Shown here: in pieces, positions 59,819 through 64,000 of the stretch
How positions within the stretch are numbered: position 1 is the stretch's first letter
Layout of the letters: every line of letters begins with the position of its first letter
NCBI GenBank assembly: GCA_964649085.1
Contig: CAZYPN010000007.1
Span: 1 to 64,000 of the forward strand
DNA length: 64,000 nucleotides
Direction of reading: 5' to 3'
Origin: JADMJV01 sp964649085
Lineage (GTDB): Bacteria > Vulcanimicrobiota > Xenobia > Xenobiales > JADMJV01
Position numbers and translations under genes: made by a program
The notes under the pieces: model-generated
Seen by the model: only the letters and a program-made list of their open reading frames with translations
What the model was told of the DNA's origin: nothing
Database searches by the model: none

Positions 59819-60823
59819 CTAACGAGAAAACGAGAACTCGCCCTGATCTCCGTAAATGTCTTCGAGATACACGGTCAGTTCATCACGGTCGGGCACCCGG
59901 GGAAAGGTCACGTAGCCCATCACCTCCTGCTTGGGAGTGAGCTTACGGTCGAGAATCGGGTCGTAGCGGGTTGCGGCCACGCGCTTGCCGTTGGGAGCCG
60001 AGGTAAACATGTGCCAGTGGAATGGCGAGAGTTCCACGTTCAACTCGCCACTGTTGCGAATCCGCACCTGAAAAACGTCGTTCTGATCGAGCCCCTTTTC
60101 CCGCATCATCTGGTTGCGCAAAGTATTCAACTCTTCCACGCTGCGCACGCCGTTCTGGGCTGCCTGAAATCGGCAATAGGCCTCGAGCAACTCCTGGTCC
60201 CAATGAACCACCTCGATTTCAATGCGAGCGGCAAAATCGCGAGAGAGGTGGTCGCGATAGTAGCGGTTGGCCGCGGCCTGGTTAGCACTTTGCAGCAACA
60301 GGTCCACCGGACCCCACCAGGCCCCGTAGGCCACGTCGATCAGACTGTTGAGCACCACGATGCTCTCAACATCCTGAAGCGGCGGCTTGGGGTTACCCGC
60401 CTTACCCGACCACTGCTGAACAAACTCTTTGCTATGAACCCTGCCGCGCAGCAAGTCTTCATAGTGTTGACGAGCCTCCTCGCCCGAGATCGACACCGGA
60501 GTTAATGCCTTGGGCTTGTTGGGCACGACCTCAGATGTGGTGGGCGCCGAAAGGCTGAGGGCGTCGCCGGCCAGAACCGGTTCGCCGGAAAACTGTTGAG
60601 CGATCACGGCCTTCGACTCGCGCTGACCGACATCTTCCACCTGCAGTTCGGCCACGCTTTTGCCCGCCCGCATCACCACGAAGCGGTCGCCGGGCTTCAC
60701 CGAATCCATCATGCCGCGGTTGATAATGATACGCTCCCCTTCGACACGAATGACAAAACCCGCGGGAGAAGCCAATAACCAGCCGCCCAGCAGTAGGGCC
60801 ACACCCATCATTCGATAGCGCAT
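59819..60823 (-). CDS. Secreted hypothetical protein with FlgT-like N-terminal sequence
   Basis: From ATG 60823, 334 residues. A signal peptide (RYRMMGVALLLGGWLLASPA) precedes IRVEGERIIINRGMMDSVKP and GDRFVVMRAGKSVAELQVEDV, a short beta-rich repeat of the kind seen in FlgT-like and other secreted proteins where a bound state is described as 'on value of ...'. The remainder is mixed alpha/beta and ends DQGEFSFSR. The role is unknown. The frame is open upstream to 61033 but lies over the divergent gene. Confidence 0.6.
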   Translation of the reverse strand: MRYRMMGVALLLGGWLLASPAGFVIRVEGERIIINRGMMDSVKPGDRFVVMRAGKSVAELQVEDVGQRESKAVIAQQFSGEPVLAGDALSLSAPTTSEVVPNKPKALTPVSISGEEARQHYEDLLRGRVHSKEFVQQWSGKAGNPKPPLQDVESIVVLNSLIDVAYGAWWGPVDLLLQSANQAAANRYYRDHLSRDFAARIEIEVVHWDQELLEAYCRFQAAQNGVRSVEELNTLRNQMMREKGLDQNDVFQVRIRNSGELNVELSPFHWHMFTSAPNGKRVAATRYDPILDRKLTPKQEVMGYVTFPRVPDRDELTVYLEDIYGDQGEFSFSR

Positions 60824-60883
60824 CTTCAAATTATCCACCACTCTCAGCAGGTTGACAAGACAGTCGCTGGGAAGATCTCTCTT

Positions 60884-61468
60884 ATGGACGCTCGAAACGT
60901 TCGTCTGAAGCGAAAAGTTTCCGCCAGCGATGAACCCAGCCCCCAACAGCAGTTCTTGCGTTTTGGCCTGGCTCTTGGAGCCGTCCTTGTGCTGTTTGTC
61001 TTTGGGGTCAAATGGTTCAACGAAAATCGCCACAAAACCCTGAATACTTCGGCTGATCTGGAGTCACGCGGGCTCTATCTAAAACTTTCGATGCGCAAAG
61101 AAAGTTACGGCGCGGGCGAGCCCGTCGACGTGCAGTTGCTGGTAAAGAACATTTCCGACAAAGACATCGTGCTCAACTTTGATCACGACCTCGAGTTCGA
61201 CTTCACGGTACAGAGCGAGCTCGACCTGCTGTTCACCCAGATTCCCCAGAACATCTGGCAACACAGCAGCGCGCCCGAGAACGTTCCCAAACCGAAGGCT
61301 CACAGCCTGACGATTGCTCCGGGTAAAGAGAAGCTGTTCCGAGCCACCTGGCAACAGCAGACCTTCAGCGGTCAGAAAGTGAAGCCGGGGCGCTACATCA
61401 TCACGGGCTACCTGAAGTCCAGCAACCACGCCGAGACCTTGCAACTGCGCGGCCAAACCCAGAAGTAG
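60884..61468 (+). CDS. BsuPI-like domain membrane protein
   Basis: A 194-residue protein: one transmembrane helix near residues 27-42 (LALGAVLVLFVFGVKWF), then a beta-sandwich-like domain with VDVQLLVKNISDKDIVLNF and KLFRATWQQQTFSGQKVKPG, which resembles the intracellular proteinase inhibitor (BsuPI) fold. Function is not known for most such proteins. Divergent from the preceding gene, 51 bases before the tRNA operon. Confidence 0.7.
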   Translation: MDARNVRLKRKVSASDEPSPQQQFLRFGLALGAVLVLFVFGVKWFNENRHKTLNTSADLESRGLYLKLSMRKESYGAGEPVDVQLLVKNISDKDIVLNFDHDLEFDFTVQSELDLLFTQIPQNIWQHSSAPENVPKPKAHSLTIAPGKEKLFRATWQQQTFSGQKVKPGRYIITGYLKSSNHAETLQLRGQTQK

Positions 61469-61475
61469 GATTTTG

Positions 61476-61504
61476 TTGACGAATATCCGGGGCTCCTGTA
61501 TACT
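61476..61504 (+). promoter_or_regulatory. Promoter of the tRNA operon
   Basis: TTGACG (61476-61481), 17-base spacer, TATACT (61499-61504), 15 bases before the first tRNA. One of the best promoter matches in the window. Confidence 0.85.
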
Positions 61505-61519
61505 CAGCCCCGTTCACTG

Positions 61520-61596
<77 letters not shown>

Positions 61597-61600
61597 GCAG

Positions 61601-61673
<73 letters not shown>

Positions 61674-61698
61674 AAACAAGATCCAAATTGAATATGTG

Positions 61699-61775
61699 GT
61701 GAGTGTAGCTCAGTTGGTTAGAGCACTGGTCTGTGGAACCAGGGGTCGAGGGTTCGAGCCCCTTCATTCACCCCA
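61699..61775 (+). tRNA. tRNA-His(GTG)
   Basis: Acceptor GTGAGTG/CATTCAC, anticodon loop CTGTGGA with GTG. A G before the acceptor (61698) can be the tRNA-His G-1, pairing with C73. CCA is encoded. Confidence 0.95.
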
Positions 61776-61778
61776 CTA

Positions 61779-61853
61779 GGGCCGCTAGCTCAGCGGTAGA
61801 GCAACCGGCTCTTAACCGGTTGGCCGTAGGTTCGAATCCTACGCGGCCCACCA
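61779..61853 (+). tRNA. tRNA-Lys(CTT)
   Basis: Acceptor GGGCCGC/GCGGCCC, anticodon loop CTCTTAA with CTT, T arm GGTTCGAAT and an encoded CCA. Confidence 0.95.
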
Positions 61854-61871
61854 AGCGACAAGTCAATATTT

Positions 61872-61946
61872 GGGCCGGTAGCTCAGCGGTAGAGCATCCG
61901 ACTTTTAATCGGGTGGTCGCGGGTTCGAATCCCGCCCGGCCCACCA
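61872..61946 (+). tRNA. tRNA-Lys(TTT)
   Basis: Acceptor GGGCCGG/CCGGCCC, anticodon loop CTTTTAA with TTT, encoded CCA. It is close in sequence to the preceding tRNA-Lys, so the pair probably arose by duplication. Confidence 0.95.
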
Positions 61947-61950
61947 AGGA

Positions 61951-61975
61951 AACCTCGGTAACCCCGGGGTTTTTT
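61951..61975 (+). terminator. Terminator of the tRNA operon
   Basis: AACCTCGG (61951-61958) pairs with CCGGGGTT (61964-61971) with one G-T pair, followed by a T run. Confidence 0.88.
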
Positions 61976-61990
61976 GGTTTCCTGCGCCGA

Positions 61991-62923
61991 CTACTTCTCA
62001 AAGGACGACTTGCCGGGCAAGGAGCGCTCGAGGTGGTATTTGAGCAGTCCTCGAACCTTGGGGTTCGGCCGTAACCCCTGATCATCGTTCACGCATAGAA
62101 CGGCCGGACGCTGCAACACGAAAGCCCGGGTTTGCACCCAGTATTGCCAGAACAGGTTGGGTCGAATGCCCAGCTGGTAGTGCCAGAAAATGGTTCGAAA
62201 TGGGTCCACCATGACTCGCATCGACTGCGGTTGTTGATAGAGAAACCGTCGATAGGTATCAAAGAGGAAGCACGTCGGCTGGGTATGGGCACGAAACCGG
62301 CTTCGCCGCGTTTCCTCCAACACGGGCCCCAGAGTGTCCAGGGCCTGCATCCACAGGTCGCGGCGATAGAGAAGGGGCACGTGAGCCACGGCACCTTTCG
62401 AGATGATCAACATGCCTAACAACCAGCGCAGTCCCCGCAAATGCACCTTGGTTCCGCGCACCAAAATGCGTCCCTGTGGGTCGATGAAATCCGAGGGCCG
62501 AATGTTTCGTAGCAACAACCAGTCGTCATTGAAGTACAGGAAATGCTCAGCCAGACCCGGTATTCGATGAAGGTGAGTTTCAATCGCTTCGCTGTTGAAG
62601 CACGGAAGCCAGTCCGGATTCTCGAACACCTGGTCGTGGTGAACAAGCTTTAACTTGGGATGATCGGTGCGCAGCCAGGCCGGCACCTGGGGGCGCTGGG
62701 TCAACAGATAGATTCGCCGGACCCACCCCATGTAACGCTCCACCGAGCGCAAACTGTAGCGAAGCAACTGGTGATCGTCGCGAAACCGTTCGGGATTCAG
62801 GTCGATGGGGCGATGGGCATAGAACTCGCGCTGGGCGCGATGCTCCGGGTCGTCGCCATCGACCCAGGTATAGACAAGATCGATCTCGGGAAACACTCTC
62901 GGGCCTTGGAAAGGCATCTGCAA
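61991..62923 (-). CDS. Stealth family protein (polysaccharide phosphotransferase)
   Basis: A 310-residue protein with Stealth conserved regions in order: IDLVYTWVDGDDP (CR1), FRDDHQLLRYSLRSVERYMG then IYLLTQRPQVP and FNSEAIETHLHRIPGLAEHF with YFNDDWLLL (CR2), and CVNDDQG (CR4-like). Stealth enzymes transfer sugar-1-phosphate groups in capsule or cell-surface polysaccharides, related to N-acetylglucosamine-1-phosphotransferase. No membrane segment. It lies between the tRNA operon and a glycosyltransferase on the same strand, so it may belong to a surface polysaccharide cluster. Confidence 0.92.
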   Translation of the reverse strand: MQMPFQGPRVFPEIDLVYTWVDGDDPEHRAQREFYAHRPIDLNPERFRDDHQLLRYSLRSVERYMGWVRRIYLLTQRPQVPAWLRTDHPKLKLVHHDQVFENPDWLPCFNSEAIETHLHRIPGLAEHFLYFNDDWLLLRNIRPSDFIDPQGRILVRGTKVHLRGLRWLLGMLIISKGAVAHVPLLYRRDLWMQALDTLGPVLEETRRSRFRAHTQPTCFLFDTYRRFLYQQPQSMRVMVDPFRTIFWHYQLGIRPNLFWQYWVQTRAFVLQRPAVLCVNDDQGLRPNPKVRGLLKYHLERSLPGKSSFEK

Positions 62924-63073
62924 GCTCCTGCCCGTGTTAACCCGGTGTCACAGGAAGTTCACTTTCTGGCAATCTGGTTTGAGAAGAATTTCTTCCGACT
63001 TGGCCCTCCTGACCTACAATCAAGACATCCCACATTCGGGATACAATCTAAGGTCGCTCCCTCTGAACTGTGT
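62924..63073. other. 150-base intergenic region
   Basis: A relatively A/T-rich gap between the truncated glycosyltransferase and the Stealth gene. No terminator or promoter pair is clear by eye. Confidence 0.4.
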
Positions 63074-64000
63074 TTAGGCCCGTTCTCGAACCCGAGGACG
63101 GGCCACTTTTTTTTGGCCCAGCGCCCTCGCATAGAACGCCTCGATCGGTACGACCAACCGGCGCCAGTCATAACGAACCCATTCCTGCCCGCACCACTCC
63201 TGGAGTGAAGCCCATTCTTCTCCCACCTGACACAGCCGCTCCAGGCGAGCAGCCAGCTCGCGGTCGTCGTCCACGGGAAAAATCAGCTGACAGGACCGCT
63301 CCTTCAGCACCTCACGATAGCCCGGATTGTCGGCGGCCAGCGGCGGGGTGCCGCAGGCCATCGCCTCGGTCAGCACGATGCCAAAACTCTCTCCCCCCGT
63401 GGAAGGGGCCACCAACAGGCGTGCCTGGCGTAGCAACTCCCACTTTCTCTGCTCGGAAACCTCCCCCAGAAATTGAACGTCCAGGTTGCCGGCCAACTGC
63501 TCTAACTCAGCCCTGAGGTAGCCCTCACCCGCAACCCACAGCGGTGGCGCGGTCTTCCCCATTCGGTGCAGCGCTCGTAACAAGGTGGCCAGTCCTTTGC
63601 GTGGCTCCAGCCGACCAACAAAGAGGAGTGCCCGCCGCTCACCTTCGGGCGGCAGAGCCGTGGGCAACCAGAGACCGTTGGGAATGATTTCGAAAGTGCC
63701 AGGACGCAGATGCGCCCCCGCCAGCGGCGACACCGCCACCACCTGGGGCACCCAAAGCCAGCGCAGCAGGCGACTTGCCCAAGGCATGATCGCCCTGGCC
63801 CAGGTGGGAGTTTCGCGGCCGGGAACATCGTGAAACGTGGCCACCTTCGTCCCGCGAAAACAGGTTGCTAATTGAAACGGAAAAAACGGATTCCAGAGCG
63901 TGTGAAAGTGAAGCAGGTCATAATTGCGTCGCGACACCTCCAGCACCTGACGGGGTGAGGCCCAGGTCACATCGATCTGGGTACCACCGAAGGCCAGCTT
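63074..64000 (-). CDS. Glycosyltransferase family 4-type (5' end cut by window)
   Basis: At least 308 codons, open to the right edge. The first in-window frame reads KLAFGGTQIDVTWASPRQVL, so the true start is beyond 64000 and the GTG at 63970 is not the start. GT4 signatures: NYDLLHFHTLWNPFFPFQL, RALLFVGRLEPRKGLATLLR and STGGESFGIVLTEAMACGTP, with the E-x7-E motif. It lies upstream of the Stealth gene on the same strand, separated by 150 bases. Confidence 0.93.
   Translation of the reverse strand, partial: KLAFGGTQIDVTWASPRQVLEVSRRNYDLLHFHTLWNPFFPFQLATCFRGTKVATFHDVPGRETPTWARAIMPWASRLLRWLWVPQVVAVSPLAGAHLRPGTFEIIPNGLWLPTALPPEGERRALLFVGRLEPRKGLATLLRALHRMGKTAPPLWVAGEGYLRAELEQLAGNLDVQFLGEVSEQRKWELLRQARLLVAPSTGGESFGIVLTEAMACGTPPLAADNPGYREVLKERSCQLIFPVDDDRELAARLERLCQVGEEWASLQEWCGQEWVRYDWRRLVVPIEAFYARALGQKKVARPRVRERA

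Noticed and set aside
63970..63972. GTG at 63970 as the start of the terminal glycosyltransferase
   Set aside because: The frame is open upstream to the window edge with family-like sequence, so the gene is truncated.

Overview
The window is a GC-rich, gene-dense piece of a bacterial chromosome with about 60 protein genes on both strands, many overlapping by 1-4 bases (ATGA or TGATG junctions), plus five tRNAs, an RNase P RNA and one large unexplained RNA locus. The cell looks diderm. There is an Mla-type lipid transport operon, a heptose (RfaE1/RfaE2) and LpxB-like operon, an LpxD-like acyltransferase, a Stealth polysaccharide enzyme, glycosyltransferases, lipoproteins and an RND-type adaptor. 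A PPi-type phosphofructokinase, a PhoR-PhoU fusion and many unfamiliar small proteins point to a non-model, deep-branching phylum. I cannot name the phylum from sequence alone.

Layout. 1-2.3 kb: adaptor, TetR and PPi-phosphofructokinase (minus). 2.4-6.5 kb: metallo-beta-lactamase-fold hydrolase, small proteins and a prolyl oligopeptidase. 6.6-9.5 kb: PhoB-like regulator and a soluble histidine kinase fused to PhoU. 9.4-12.5 kb (minus): YraN, membrane histidine kinase, a 21-residue peptide ORF and an MFS exporter. 12.5-19.1 kb (plus): transglycosylase lipoprotein, ABC-2 exporter, LOG protein, mini histidine kinase, flavin reductase, crotonase. 19.1-24.3 kb (minus): a 1720-residue STAND/NACHT-like ATPase with TPRs. 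25-30.5 kb (minus): adenine deaminase, glycosyltransferase, RfaE1, RfaE2, LpxB-like. 30.6-35.4 kb: aminotransferase, MiaE, LpxD-like and small proteins. 35.4-41.8 kb (plus): two oligopeptide ABC ATPases, DUF3857 protein, IspE, nucleotidyltransferase, RidA. 41.8-48 kb: M4-like protease, sodium:solute symporter, L,D-transpeptidase-like protein, zinc-ribbon/TPR protein. 48-51.4 kb (minus): antiporter and methylmalonate-semialdehyde dehydrogenase. 51.4-55.4 kb: rnpB, a membrane protein, the large repeat RNA and rpsU. 55.4-61.5 kb: Mla operon, sugar-binding protein, envelope proteins. 61.5-62 kb: tRNA operon. 62-64 kb: Stealth protein and a truncated glycosyltransferase.

The standout is 53.15-54.43 kb. 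A TTGACA/TAGTAT promoter and a strong intrinsic terminator bracket about 1.25 kb with no convincing reading frame. It contains five or six copies of a module spaced about 220-240 bases apart. In each copy, stems change on both sides while the loops stay the same (8-base loops like AGACYTGA, and loops containing CCTGA). That is the signature of a conserved structured RNA, here apparently in a tandem multi-domain form that I do not recognise. Other notable items are the PhoR-PhoU fusion, the kinase-peptide-exporter cluster, the giant STAND ATPase, an LpxD homologue lacking both expected histidines, and an MCE protein with a possible outer-membrane-like tail.
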